A DNA stretch of 64,000 nucleotides from an uncultured Carboxylicivirga sp. (GTDB lineage: Bacteria; Bacteroidota; Bacteroidia; Bacteroidales; Marinilabiliaceae): NCBI GenBank assembly GCA_947503525.1, contig CANNEA010000004.1:310001-374000 (forward strand), given 5' to 3'. The notes beneath the pieces are model-generated. The model was not told the origin of the DNA and ran no database searches. It was given only the letters and a program-made list of their open reading frames with translations. A program made the position numbers and the translations under genes. Below, piece after piece: positions 52,418-61,009 of the stretch. Numbering within the stretch: the first letter of the stretch is position 1; every line of letters begins with the position of its first letter.

Positions 52418-54055
52418 TTAATTACTACCTGAATACTTGAACCAATCAAAGTAGGCCTGGTTCTTACTTTCAACATTTTTTGAGCTTGCATACATTCCCA
52501 CATATACACCGTTGAAACGAAAAGTTAATTCGTCCGATACGATGGTGTAATCTTGCTCTTCACCAATGGATTTCATTTTATTATCATCTTCGCCATAAAA
52601 GAATTCAGCTTTTATTCCATTAACCTTAATGCCAAATACCACTTCTTTACCCTTGTATGGCACGCTTGCAACTATTTCTGAGTGATGTTCACCATTAAGC
52701 CCTTCCTGGATGCATTTTACCAGTTGTATTTCGCCTTTGGCTTTAAGTAGTTGATAATTATTGCCATGACGACGATATACCACAAGGCCGGCCTTTTCGT
52801 TTTCTTTCTTAGTTTTAAATACAAGTTTAGTAGAGGCCTCGTAATTATGATGACGGGTACGTTGAGCAACATATGATGGATTTACCAATTCATTAACCGT
52901 TTGAGGACGGGGATTAAGCACAAGCTGACCATCCTTAAGTGTGTGCCAATAAGGACTTGGAGTTCTTAGAAAGTTCCAATACATACCCAGGATTGCGCCT
53001 TCAAATTCATCTTTTTCAGGTATTGCCGGCACCGGTGTCCAGGGAAGGTCTGGTCTTTTCTGCTCAGCTTGAAGCAAACCTATTCCCGGATTAATAATGG
53101 GCGTAAGACCACTTTCTTGTTGAGTCATCTTAACTTCAGCTAAAAATGTTTCGCGCGCAAGGGTAACATAGCCTTGATAGTGTCTTTTGGCCAACATCAC
53201 AATCCACCAATCGCCATTTTGTGTTTGTACTAAATCAGCATGCCCGGTTTGTCCTATAGGATGCGTTTTGCCCAAATGACGATGCGTGATTATCGGGTTG
53301 GCATGGTTGGGAACATATGGCCCCCATAGATTCTTACTGTTGAATACAGTTACAGAATGGTATTCACCTGTTCCTCCTTCGCCAATCAATAGCAAATATT
53401 CACCTTCAATTTTATAGATATGTGGTCCTTCGGCCCAGCGCGCATTACTGGCATGACCATAGGTCAATTGTTTTTTCTCGCCTATCAGCACTCCTTTATC
53501 GGGATCAATCTCCTGCATCCAGATTCCATTTATTCCCGGCCATTCCTTTTCTGTTCCATCTATAAGGCCCGCTCCAGTGTAGTAACAGCGTCCATCATCG
53601 TCCCAAAACAAAGAAGGGTCAATGCCCGGTGCATCTTTTATCCACATTGGATTGCTCCACGGACCAACAGGGTCTTTGGCGGTAATGATAAAATTACCTG
53701 CCTGACCAACCAGGGTGGTGATAATATAGAAAGTACCATTATTGTATCTGATACTAGGGGCGAATATACCATTGGAGTCTTTCATCCCATCGCGATAGAT
53801 CACCTGATCCGGACGGTTTAAACCATGGCCTATTAATTCCCAATTTACTAAATCCTTACTGCGGTGAATTGGCAAGCCAGGCCACCATTCAAAACTGGAG
53901 TTTACCATGTAATAAGTGTCTCCAACACGACAAATGGATGGATCGGGATAGAAACCCGGAAGAATTGGGTTCTGAAAGGTAGATGGAGAACTTTGAGAAT
54001 TGACCCCATTGATGTGAATCAAGATGGTCAGTATTATTACAATTAGTTTTTTCAT
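52418..54055 (-). CDS. GH43 glycosidase with C-terminal beta-sandwich
   Basis: Start taken at 54055 (MKKLIVIILT), preferred over 54076 because it gives a direct signal peptide. 545 residues. Five-bladed propeller (about 25-330) with the three GH43 acidic residues visible: Asp38 (base) in GFYPDPSICRVGDTYYM, Asp146 in APGIDPSLFWDDDG, and Glu209 (acid) in WAEGPHIYKIEG. A C-terminal sandwich (about 340-545; EKDEFEGAILGMYWNFLRTP, RTRHHNYEASTKLVFK) is as in xylosidase-type GH43 enzymes. Substrate is likely a beta-xyloside or alpha-L-arabinofuranoside, or a related galactan in this setting. It stands alone with its own terminator, close to the DUF1080 gene. Confidence 0.88.
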   Translation of the reverse strand: MKKLIVIILTILIHINGVNSQSSPSTFQNPILPGFYPDPSICRVGDTYYMVNSSFEWWPGLPIHRSKDLVNWELIGHGLNRPDQVIYRDGMKDSNGIFAPSIRYNNGTFYIITTLVGQAGNFIITAKDPVGPWSNPMWIKDAPGIDPSLFWDDDGRCYYTGAGLIDGTEKEWPGINGIWMQEIDPDKGVLIGEKKQLTYGHASNARWAEGPHIYKIEGEYLLLIGEGGTGEYHSVTVFNSKNLWGPYVPNHANPIITHRHLGKTHPIGQTGHADLVQTQNGDWWIVMLAKRHYQGYVTLARETFLAEVKMTQQESGLTPIINPGIGLLQAEQKRPDLPWTPVPAIPEKDEFEGAILGMYWNFLRTPSPYWHTLKDGQLVLNPRPQTVNELVNPSYVAQRTRHHNYEASTKLVFKTKKENEKAGLVVYRRHGNNYQLLKAKGEIQLVKCIQEGLNGEHHSEIVASVPYKGKEVVFGIKVNGIKAEFFYGEDDNKMKSIGEEQDYTIVSDELTFRFNGVYVGMYASSKNVESKNQAYFDWFKYSGSN

Positions 54056-54262
54056 TAGTGATGAGTTCTGTTTCAATGATTGATATAATCAATTTTAATG
54101 CATAAAAATACTCATTCAAACAGGCCAAACATGGATAAATTTCACTCGCTTTAAGGGGAGAAATCCGCATTCTTTAGGCTCATTGCTAAATAATGTAGTT
54201 TTATGTTCCTTGTAAGAGCGCATCAGGGCAACGAGAATCAAGATTCTGTTTCGTACTACATC

Positions 54263-55129
54263 CTATTTTGAGTTCGATTCCATAAAATCAGCAATCATTT
54301 CATCGATTGATTTGTGGGCACGTTGTGCAACAATAGGGTAATCTGAGTGGCCATCGAAATGTCCAGTTCTAATGCCTTCATATATTCCGCCAATTACAGT
54401 CCCTAAAAAATTACCAAGGGCAGCTTGACGGTTTTTCACATATTCATCGCTTGAGATAGAAGTATAGCTTAGTTTGGTATTAAAGGCTTTGTTTATGGCT
54501 TCAGCAAGTTCGTGCTGTGTTATGCTCTCACCAAATAGTTGATAACATTTTCCTGATAGATCCTCATTAATCAGTAGTTGTGTATAGGCATAAGCGAGTT
54601 CGCTTCTTGAAGTATAGCCACACTTTCCATCACCTGCAGAATTGATTATACCACCTTCCTTAGTATAAGTCGCAATGTATTCTAAATCCGGCTCGATGTA
54701 GATGCCATTTCTACCAATAGCCCATTGTAAACCAGAATTGCGTATGTCTTCTTCGGTCTGACGGTTACTTGCCACAACAGGACTGAAAGCATTGCCTTTG
54801 CTCGATCCCATTATGCTGGTGTAAACAATTCGCTTAACTCCGCTGGCCTTGGCTGCTTCAATGATATTGCGATGCTGAGCTATTCGCTTATCTGGCTGAT
54901 CCATGCCCGAAACCAGAAGCAGGGCATCAATACCCTGAAGGGCTGATATAAAATCAGACTTGCTATTATAGTCGCCTTTGCGAATTTCCACACCCAGGCC
55001 TTTGGCTTTCTCAATTGTTCTGGCTATGCCAATCACATTGTTACTGCCTACTGTACAAATCAATTCTTTTACTACCGCCGAACCTAAGGCTCCATTTGCT
55101 GCTGTTACAGCTATTTTTATTTCTTTCAT
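54263..55129 (-). CDS. NmrA/QOR2-like NAD(P)-binding reductase
   Basis: 288 residues, no signal peptide, so cytoplasmic. N-terminal Rossmann motif TAANGALGSAVVKEL (residues 8-22), then IRKGDYNSKSDFISALQGIDALLLVSG and KASGVKRIVYTSIMGSS, typical of atypical short-chain reductases of the NmrA/NAD(P)H-quinone oxidoreductase 2 (YtfG) group. QWAIGRNGIYIEPDLEYI and YTSRSELAYAYTQLL are the usual C-terminal family blocks. Role: probable NAD(P)H-dependent reduction or redox sensing. It marks the end of the carbohydrate region and is divergent from the serine hydrolase gene with 450 bases between. Confidence 0.82.
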   Translation of the reverse strand: MKEIKIAVTAANGALGSAVVKELICTVGSNNVIGIARTIEKAKGLGVEIRKGDYNSKSDFISALQGIDALLLVSGMDQPDKRIAQHRNIIEAAKASGVKRIVYTSIMGSSKGNAFSPVVASNRQTEEDIRNSGLQWAIGRNGIYIEPDLEYIATYTKEGGIINSAGDGKCGYTSRSELAYAYTQLLINEDLSGKCYQLFGESITQHELAEAINKAFNTKLSYTSISSDEYVKNRQAALGNFLGTVIGGIYEGIRTGHFDGHSDYPIVAQRAHKSIDEMIADFMESNSK

Positions 55130-55213
55130 AACTATTGCGTTGCTTCAAAAATAGACGGTTTTATTGTTAAAGTCTAGTATTCCAACATTAAATAAATTGA
55201 AATAAATATTGCG

Positions 55214-55252
55214 TACTAAGCTCATCAACAAGCTATTTAATAAGCCTTAGTA
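55214..55252. repeat. Inverted repeat in divergent NmrA/serine hydrolase spacer
   Basis: TACTAAG (55214-55220) pairs with CTTAGTA (55246-55252), extended by CT/AG inside. The gene-free stretch 55130-55579 also holds the 19-base dyad at 55354-55372; no other feature stands out. Confidence 0.35.
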
Positions 55253-55353
55253 ACAAATAAATTCATTAGACTGTTTTTAAGCTAAGAAAAAAATAGAGCT
55301 TTATTTAGCCAAAAAAAGTATTGTAAAGTCGTCCTGTGAAGAATTTTCTTCTG

Positions 55354-55372
55354 AAATGTTAGTCTAACATTT
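55354..55372. promoter_or_regulatory. 19-base near-palindrome, possible operator
   Basis: AAATGTTAG-T-CTAACATTT is a perfect dyad around one base, followed by TTT. A loop of one base cannot form a good hairpin, so a repressor or activator site in the divergent promoter region is more likely than a terminator. It lies 208 bases upstream of the serine hydrolase start. Confidence 0.4.
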
Positions 55373-55579
55373 TTTCAATCCAAATTATTTCCCACAATCG
55401 CTTTACCTCTAATAATATGCTACTTACAAAATACTCTTAAAGATTTATTCAAAACTTTTCTCTTAAAAAAAGGAAAGTATTAATCACATTTCAGGTTTAA
55501 CTTACTGTATAATTGAAGATATAGCACTGTTATAAGCGAAAGACAAAAAGTCTAAAAAAATAATTATAAAATTTTCAAG

Positions 55580-56851
55580 ATGAAAAATAAAGTAAAAAGA
55601 TTCTCGCTACCAAAATTTATGCTTGTGGCAATTGTGACTTTAAGCAGTTTGATTTACTCGATAAATGGACAGGCACAATCAGCCTTCGGAAGTGGATACG
55701 ACCAACAGGATTTCTATAAACCTTATTCTATAAGTGACATTACTCCGGCCAATATGCAGAAATGGCCCTACTATAAGCATGCAAGTGTACATTGGAACGA
55801 ATATAGCATTTATGGAACTGAAGAGGTATCGTGTTCAAAATCTCCCAAAGAATTATCTGTACTTGAAGGAGACGAACGACTTGATTTAAATACAGAATGG
55901 AAAAATGGAAGATCTTTTATGGAATCATTTAACGGAACACAGGTTAAGGCATTTGTTGTTATAAAAGACAATACAATTTTAGCTGAGTTTTACGACAATG
56001 GTTTTACTCTTGATGATACACAACTGTTACAATCTGCCTCTAAATCATTTGCCGGTGTAATTATAGGGAGATTAGTTGATGAAGGCTTAATCGATACAAA
56101 CCTTAAAGTTGAGGAATACCTTAAAGATTTTAAAGGAAGCGATTTGGGAAATGCAAAAGTACAAGATGTTTTAGATATGCTTAGTGGCTTACCAGCTTTA
56201 TTAGACTACCACACCCCTGGTGCTGATGGACAGAAATGGGAAGTTGAAATTGGTTTACAACCTGGCAAGGCGACCGGACATAGGGAATACTTAAAAGATG
56301 CCAAAGCCGAATCAAAACCAGGTGATTCATACAAATACAGCGATATTAACACCGATGTTCTAGGATTGATATGTGAAGAGGTCAGTGGGCAAAAATATGC
56401 GCAATTACTTTCTGAATTATTTGAAGAAATTGGAGCCAATAGTAATGGAAGTATTGCGCTAACAAGTGATGGAACAGCTTCAGCCAATTATGGCATTAGT
56501 ATGACGGCACGTGACTATGCACTTTTTCACCAATGGATTGCTGAAGGTAAAGCACCTAAGAGTTATTATAAATCTGCAACAGATGCAAGTAAAACCAAGT
56601 TTGGAGGAGACGAAACCGGCAAATTATTTGGCGGAGGTATAACTTACGGTTCTCAAAGTTATTACATGGCGGACCACAATGTTCTATACTCCCAGGGTTC
56701 GTACGGTCAGCAAGGGTTTAGCGACTTAAGCACTGGAGTATCTGTGATATTTATGCAAGATTGGGCGGTAAATGCTGAAATGGATAAACTGCTTGAAAGT
56801 CGCGATAAGGCGTTGGCTATTATCCACTATTTAAGAATAAAAGCCAACTAA
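55580..56851 (+). CDS. Serine hydrolase of the beta-lactamase/NylB-like family
   Basis: 423 residues. Signal peptide to about residue 33 (SINGQAQ). Class C beta-lactamase fold with Ser152-Ala-Ser-Lys155 (SxxK) in LLQSASKSFAGVIIGRL and a YSD second motif in GDSYKYSDINTDVLGLICEEVSG, the pattern of 6-aminohexanoate-dimer hydrolase-like and esterase members. GGGITYGSQSYYM near the C-terminus may hold the third motif. Exported to the periplasm; probable esterase or amide hydrolase on small molecules. A strong terminator follows, so it is transcribed alone. It lacks the TTAGGG element of the genes downstream. Confidence 0.82.
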   Translation: MKNKVKRFSLPKFMLVAIVTLSSLIYSINGQAQSAFGSGYDQQDFYKPYSISDITPANMQKWPYYKHASVHWNEYSIYGTEEVSCSKSPKELSVLEGDERLDLNTEWKNGRSFMESFNGTQVKAFVVIKDNTILAEFYDNGFTLDDTQLLQSASKSFAGVIIGRLVDEGLIDTNLKVEEYLKDFKGSDLGNAKVQDVLDMLSGLPALLDYHTPGADGQKWEVEIGLQPGKATGHREYLKDAKAESKPGDSYKYSDINTDVLGLICEEVSGQKYAQLLSELFEEIGANSNGSIALTSDGTASANYGISMTARDYALFHQWIAEGKAPKSYYKSATDASKTKFGGDETGKLFGGGITYGSQSYYMADHNVLYSQGSYGQQGFSDLSTGVSVIFMQDWAVNAEMDKLLESRDKALAIIHYLRIKAN

Positions 56852-56875
56852 CATGATTTTCATATTTCACATTCA

Positions 56876-56912
56876 AAAAAGAGCTGAATCCAAAATGCAT
56901 TCAGCTCTTTTT
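56876..56912 (+). terminator. Intrinsic terminator after serine hydrolase gene
   Basis: AAAAAGAGCTGAAT (56876-56889) and ATTCAGCTCTTTTT (56899-56912): a perfect 14-bp stem with a 9-base loop ending in a T-run, 25 bases after the stop codon. Confidence 0.88.
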
Positions 56913-57026
56913 GCAATAACCGGATTCGAAGGTATATCACTTTATTCCGAGAGCTTAGCAGCTAAATACCCCTGCTTTATTCTTTCCATTCTTGCTCACT
57001 TGTTACAAAATATAAAGTTTTCTTTT

Positions 57027-57064
57027 AGGGTATTCATTGTTAACTTGCGCTATTAGGATAAAAG
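57027..57064 (+). promoter_or_regulatory. TTAGGG-type promoter element before PP2C gene
   Basis: TTAGGGTATTC (from 57026) followed 25 bases later by TATTAGGATAAAA (57052-57064); start codon at 57069. The weakest of six related elements: the second box is shifted and lies almost at the start codon. Confidence 0.35.
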
Positions 57065-57068
57065 GACC

Positions 57069-57791
57069 ATGAAAATTGACACTCTATTACTAAAAGGCAA
57101 TATACACGAGGTATATGGAGAAGATTCTCTTTTTACCAAACAATTTAATGATGAGTGGTTTATTGGTGCCGTCATGGATGGATGCTCTTCAGGTACAGAT
57201 AGTCATTTTGCTTCTGCACTAATGTCAAAACTGATAGCTAAAAGCTGTAAAACCATTGTTATACTTAACGAGTTTTCCGACTTAAAACTTGATGAAATGA
57301 GCCCAAAAGAATTAGGTTTACACGTTCTCAATCAGGTATTCGACGATTTAAAGAAGTCGCAAAAATCGCTAATGCTGACCACCATTGAAAACTTATCCAC
57401 CCTTCTATTAATGATTTATCATCAACCATCAAAGCGTGTATTTATTAATGTTAGTGGGGATGGCTTTTTTATGGTTAATGATGAAGTTACCACCATCGAC
57501 CAAAATAACACGCCTAACTATATGGCCTTTCATAGCAAACTGAAATTTGACGACTGGTTAACATCACATTCCATAAGTTATGAGTTTGATAATGTTAAAC
57601 ACCTTGCGATTTCGAGTGATGGCATAATGAAGTACTTTGATGCGGACAATAAACCCATTTCAAAAGTTGATACACTTAATTTGATGCTTAAGCAAGATGA
57701 ACTTAACCTACGACAACGACACGATCTATTAGTTAACAATTATAAGTTAGTGCCCTTTGACGATGTAAGTGTCATAATACTGGATGCCTAA
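57069..57791 (+). CDS. PP2C-type serine/threonine protein phosphatase
   Basis: 240 residues, no signal peptide or membrane segment: cytoplasmic. PP2C metal-site motifs are visible: GAVMDGCSSGTDSHFAS (Asp37-Gly38), FINVSGDGFFMVND, HLAISSDGIMKYFDAD and a C-terminal FDDVSVIILDA. Length fits a minimal PP2C domain without a sensor. Bacterial PP2Cs reverse Ser/Thr phosphorylation, and in many species act on anti-sigma antagonists. Here it begins a run of genes with a shared promoter element, so a regulatory role for that set is possible but not shown. No kinase or anti-sigma gene is nearby in the window. Confidence 0.8.
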   Translation: MKIDTLLLKGNIHEVYGEDSLFTKQFNDEWFIGAVMDGCSSGTDSHFASALMSKLIAKSCKTIVILNEFSDLKLDEMSPKELGLHVLNQVFDDLKKSQKSLMLTTIENLSTLLLMIYHQPSKRVFINVSGDGFFMVNDEVTTIDQNNTPNYMAFHSKLKFDDWLTSHSISYEFDNVKHLAISSDGIMKYFDADNKPISKVDTLNLMLKQDELNLRQRHDLLVNNYKLVPFDDVSVIILDA

Positions 57792-57831
57792 TAAAAACTA
57801 TTCTTAGCTCTAAGGATCAGTTGTTAGAAAT

Positions 57832-57957
57832 TTATTGGCCGTGCCTTAGTCTCTATCTGATGCCCACTGTTATGTATATAACAAATGATTCTACAAATAA
57901 GAATCAAGGTTTGCGAGGCACAGAATTAGAACTTCATCCCATGATTAAGGCCAATAA
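57832..57957. ncRNA. Candidate multi-branched structured RNA (or small mobile element)
   Basis: Outer arms TTATTGGCC (57832-57840) and GGCCAATAA (57949-57957); next GTGCCT (57841-57846) and AGGCAC (57916-57921); inside, hairpins TGTTAT/ATAACA (57868-57883) and GATTCT/AGAATC (57887-57905). The nested layout over 126 bases in the gene-free stretch 57792-58050 suggests a folded RNA. The 9-base ends could equally be terminal repeats of a tiny mobile element. No known class recognised, and there is no clear terminator. Confidence 0.35.
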
Positions 57958-58050
57958 GTAAGATATCACGCATAAACATACTTTTCTACAAAAAAAGCAG
58001 AGCCTTGCTAACTGTATTTCCAAAAATTATCAAAAAAATGATTCTTTAAC

Positions 58051-58092
58051 TAGGGTTTTCACCTCCCACTTTCCCTTAGCTATTTGAAAACA
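58051..58092 (+). promoter_or_regulatory. TTAGGG-type promoter element before amidase gene
   Basis: TAGGGTTTTCAC (58051-58062) and CTATTTGAAAACA (58080-58092), 29 bases start to start; the ATG is at 58114. Both boxes and their spacing are identical in the element at 59707. Confidence 0.6.
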
Positions 58093-58113
58093 TTAATTAT
58101 AAAATTGAAAATC

Positions 58114-59631
58114 ATGACACAAAAAGTAAAAACACAAGTTGTAACATTAATAATGTTAATGTTATTGAGTTTTAATCTTGTTGCTCAAAAATTCACTCAG
58201 GAAGAATTGGCATTTATGCCCGCCTCCACCTTAATTGAACTTTACAAAGAAGGAGCTGTTTCTCCAGTTGATGTTGTAGAAGCACAAAAAGAACAGTGGG
58301 AGAAAACAAATGATAAAGTTAATGCAAGCACTTTCACATATTGGGACAAAGCTCTAAAACAAGCCAAAATTGCAGAACAAAATTACGTAAATGGAACAAA
58401 TCGCCCCTTAGAAGGAATAACGGTTGGTTTAAAAGATGAACATCACGATGAAGGAATGCCTGTTACGCAAGGCTCGTTAGTTCATAAAAGTGATAAAGCC
58501 AAAACCTATGCCGACCCTGTAACTCAAAAACTAAAAGATGCAGGAGCGATATTTACCATTCAAACAACAGTTCCTGAATTGTATCTTCATTACTGTACCG
58601 ATACTCGTGCGTGGGGAACAACGAGAAATCCATGGAATTTAGAATACAGTGTTGGTGGTTCATCAGGTGGCTCAGGGGCCGCATTAGCATCAGGCTATTG
58701 CACCATTGCTACCGGATCTGATATGGGAGGTTCAGTTCGTATTCCATCAGCATTTAATGGCGTTTATGGTCTGAAACCATCTTATGGTACTGTACATACT
58801 GATTTACCAATGTCGTACTATTCAGGAACAGGACCAATGGCACGAAATTTTACCGATATGATAATGATGCATAATATTATCGCAGGCCCAACAGCGCATT
58901 CTCCCAATGTAATGCCTCACAACAAATTAGCTTTACAATACGAATCTTTGGAAGGAACACGCATTGCCTATATTGGAGGCATGGGAATATTAGAACCAAC
59001 CAAAGAAGTTAATGAAGCCATGAAATCTGCCATTAAAACCTTAGAAAAAGCAGGTGCAGAAGTAGATGTTGTTGAAGTAGACTTTGGTATGGATGCGAAA
59101 GAGTTGCTTATGAACTTTAAGAAAATGGCTTTTGCAGGCCCAATGGGTGGTCAAATAGCTGTGTATGACGAATACAAAGATCAACTAACCAAGTATGCAG
59201 CAAACTTTGTTGACGTATCGGCTAATGCCGGTTTCTCCGGAAAAGAATTAGCTGAAGTTGAATCTTTAGTAAAAGAAATGTATCACACTTTAGCATCGCA
59301 AACTTTTGCTAAAGGCTACGATGTAGTTATACTGCCAACATTACCAACCAGCCATATTCCAGCCGATTTCGATTTGGTGGATGGCATAGTAAAAGAAAAC
59401 GGTAGAGAATTTCCAGGTATTGTAGGTGGCGCCTATACTATCCCATTTAACCTGTTAAACTACTGCCCGGTGGCCAGTATGCCGGTAGGTTTAAGCTCCC
59501 AGGATATGCCAATTGGAATGCAGGTAGTGGCAGCTCCATATAAAACAGAAGCAGTTTGTAAAGTAGTATATAACTACAATAAATTAGGCATCAAACTTTT
59601 TAAAGGTGGTAACATGCCAAAAACAAGGTAA
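58114..59631 (+). CDS. Secreted amidase-signature family amidase
   Basis: Start taken at the ATG at 58114 (MTQKVKTQVVTLIML); the frame extends to a TTG at 58084. 505 residues, signal peptide to about residue 24 (FNLVAQ). The amidase-signature catalytic triad is complete: Lys107 (VGLKDEHH), cis-Ser183 (GGSSGGSGAAL) and nucleophile Ser207 (SDMGGSVRIPS), with the 24-residue Ser-Ser spacing of the family. Exported amidases of this kind cleave small amides or act on the cell envelope; the substrate is unknown. It has its own promoter element and terminator. The exported amidinotransferase downstream shares the promoter, suggesting a joint task in nitrogen-containing substrate use. Confidence 0.88.
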   Translation: MTQKVKTQVVTLIMLMLLSFNLVAQKFTQEELAFMPASTLIELYKEGAVSPVDVVEAQKEQWEKTNDKVNASTFTYWDKALKQAKIAEQNYVNGTNRPLEGITVGLKDEHHDEGMPVTQGSLVHKSDKAKTYADPVTQKLKDAGAIFTIQTTVPELYLHYCTDTRAWGTTRNPWNLEYSVGGSSGGSGAALASGYCTIATGSDMGGSVRIPSAFNGVYGLKPSYGTVHTDLPMSYYSGTGPMARNFTDMIMMHNIIAGPTAHSPNVMPHNKLALQYESLEGTRIAYIGGMGILEPTKEVNEAMKSAIKTLEKAGAEVDVVEVDFGMDAKELLMNFKKMAFAGPMGGQIAVYDEYKDQLTKYAANFVDVSANAGFSGKELAEVESLVKEMYHTLASQTFAKGYDVVILPTLPTSHIPADFDLVDGIVKENGREFPGIVGGAYTIPFNLLNYCPVASMPVGLSSQDMPIGMQVVAAPYKTEAVCKVVYNYNKLGIKLFKGGNMPKTR

Positions 59632-59657
59632 TCAACTAATACGAAGTAAGTAAAATC

Positions 59658-59685
59658 AGCCGAAGTCTAGACTTCGGCTTTTTTT
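59658..59685 (+). terminator. Intrinsic terminator after amidase gene
   Basis: The 22-base palindrome at 59658-59679 begins AGCCGAAGTC and is followed by six T. It is 27 bases past the stop codon. Confidence 0.88.
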
Positions 59686-59706
59686 ATAAAAAAAGCGAGA
59701 TTGTAT

Positions 59707-59748
59707 TAGGGTTTTCACATAGTTCTTACCCTGCTCTATTTGAAAACA
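59707..59748 (+). promoter_or_regulatory. TTAGGG-type promoter element before amidinotransferase gene
   Basis: TAGGGTTTTCAC (59707-59718) and CTATTTGAAAACA (59736-59748), same two boxes and same 29-base spacing as at 58051; ATG at 59776. Confidence 0.6.
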
Positions 59749-59775
59749 GATTATTAATTGTTAAAAACAACTTTA

Positions 59776-60843
59776 ATGAAAACATTTAAGACTATAATTA
59801 TTAGCGGAGCAATTGGTTTGGCAGTACTGACCGCCTTTAGTGCTTCAAAACATTCAGAAAATCATGCTGAGATGAAACTTAAATCAGAACAAAGCATTCA
59901 GAATGATTATGAATGGGGCCAATTAAAAGAAGTGGTAGTTGGACGATGGGTTAAAAATACCTTGAGCACTCCTACAGTGGATAAAAGCATGGCCGATTTT
60001 TTTCCATATATTCCTCAAGCGGCTTGGACCTACCTAAAGAAAGCTGAAAACAAATTATTGTCAGAAACTTACCCTGAGGATGACCAGCTTTATCATGATG
60101 AACAGGAAAACCTGGTTAAGACACTTGAATCATTAGGCGTTAAAGTTAGAAGACCTGACGAAATGGAGTTTCCAGTCACAGCCACTACACAGTGCTATTC
60201 TCGAGATCCAATCATTACAGTCGGCAACAAATTTATTATTACCAATTTAAACTTTGAGGGTCGTAGGCAAGAATCAGCAAATTATAGAAGAATTGCGCTT
60301 GATCTTGCAAAACATTACGATGGTGAAGTAGTTAGTATGCCAGCCAATAAAGCAGGGTACTCCGAAGACAATGTATATTTAGAAGGTGGAGATGTATTTG
60401 TTGATGGTAAACATGTTTACGTGGGTGTAACCGGAAATGCATCAAATGACAAGGGTATAGCATGGCTACAAGAAGAACTAGGAAGTGACTACACCGTACA
60501 CAAAATTCCATTACATAAAAACGTATTACACCTGGACTGCGCCATGATGCTAATAAATGAGAAACAAGGAATCATTTGCAAAGAAGACTTTGTTGATTTT
60601 GATGCATTGCCTGAACGTTTAAAAAACAGAGAGTGGGTTGAAGCAAGTCCCGAGGAAGCACAGCATATGGCTACCAATGGTATTTCGGTAAACTCTAATA
60701 CCGTAATATTAATCGATCATTTCCCGGAAATAGCCAAGAAGGTTCGTGCCATGGGCATTGAGGTGATTGAGATTCCTTTTGAAAAAGGTAATTATTTCGG
60801 AGGAGGCTTACGATGCAGCTACCAACCTATTACCCGACGATAA
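59776..60843 (+). CDS. Exported amidinotransferase / arginine-deiminase-fold enzyme
   Basis: Start taken at the ATG at 59776 (MKTFKTIIISG); a TTG at 59758 is less likely. 355 residues. An N-terminal hydrophobic segment (about 5-24) suggests export, unusual for this family. Guanidino-modifying fold with CYSRDPIITVGN, the acidic motif YLEGGDVFVDG, His252 in VLHLDCAMM and the catalytic Cys347 in GGGLRCSYQPITRR. These are the Cys-His-Glu/Asp elements of glycine amidinotransferases and arginine or agmatine deiminases. GGGLRC.(Y/T)QP fits the amidinotransferase branch best. Probable role: guanidino-group transfer or hydrolysis in the periplasm. It is flanked by its own promoter element and terminator. 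Confidence 0.82.
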   Translation: MKTFKTIIISGAIGLAVLTAFSASKHSENHAEMKLKSEQSIQNDYEWGQLKEVVVGRWVKNTLSTPTVDKSMADFFPYIPQAAWTYLKKAENKLLSETYPEDDQLYHDEQENLVKTLESLGVKVRRPDEMEFPVTATTQCYSRDPIITVGNKFIITNLNFEGRRQESANYRRIALDLAKHYDGEVVSMPANKAGYSEDNVYLEGGDVFVDGKHVYVGVTGNASNDKGIAWLQEELGSDYTVHKIPLHKNVLHLDCAMMLINEKQGIICKEDFVDFDALPERLKNREWVEASPEEAQHMATNGISVNSNTVILIDHFPEIAKKVRAMGIEVIEIPFEKGNYFGGGLRCSYQPITRR

Positions 60844-60865
60844 TTGTTTTTTATTGTGTTTTCAT

Positions 60866-60902
60866 AAAGCCGGTGTATCGATAAGGTACAGCCGGCTTTT
60901 TT
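60866..60902 (+). terminator. Intrinsic terminator after amidinotransferase gene
   Basis: AAAGCCGG (60866-60873) pairs with CCGGCTTT (60892-60899), and TGTA/TACA extends the stem inward; a T-run follows to 60902. Confidence 0.85.
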
Positions 60903-60942
60903 ATGACGTCATTTAAGAGTCTAAAAAAAGACGTGATAGATT

Positions 60943-60982
60943 TAGGGTTTTATAGCTGTTCTATCCCTGTTGTTAATAGAAC
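60943..60982 (+). promoter_or_regulatory. TTAGGG-type promoter element before outer-membrane protein gene
   Basis: TTAGGGTTTTATAG (from 60942) and TTAATAGAAC (60973-60982); ATG at 61010. The first box is conserved, the second resembles the TATAATAGA form at 63054. Confidence 0.5.
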
Positions 60983-61009
60983 GGAATTAAATATCTAAAA
61001 ACGACAAGC

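Noticed and set aside
53420-53821. Plus-strand frame of 133 residues opposite the GH43 gene
   Set aside because: Antisense to the catalytic residues of GH43; no homology pattern of its own.
55490-55540. CAGGTTTAAC before the serine hydrolase as a seventh copy of the TTAGGG-type promoter
   Set aside because: It lacks the GGG core and the second box does not match the others.
56853-57056. 67-residue plus-strand reading frame after the serine hydrolase gene
   Set aside because: It runs straight through the perfect terminator hairpin at 56876-56912 and over the next promoter element; composition is not protein-like.
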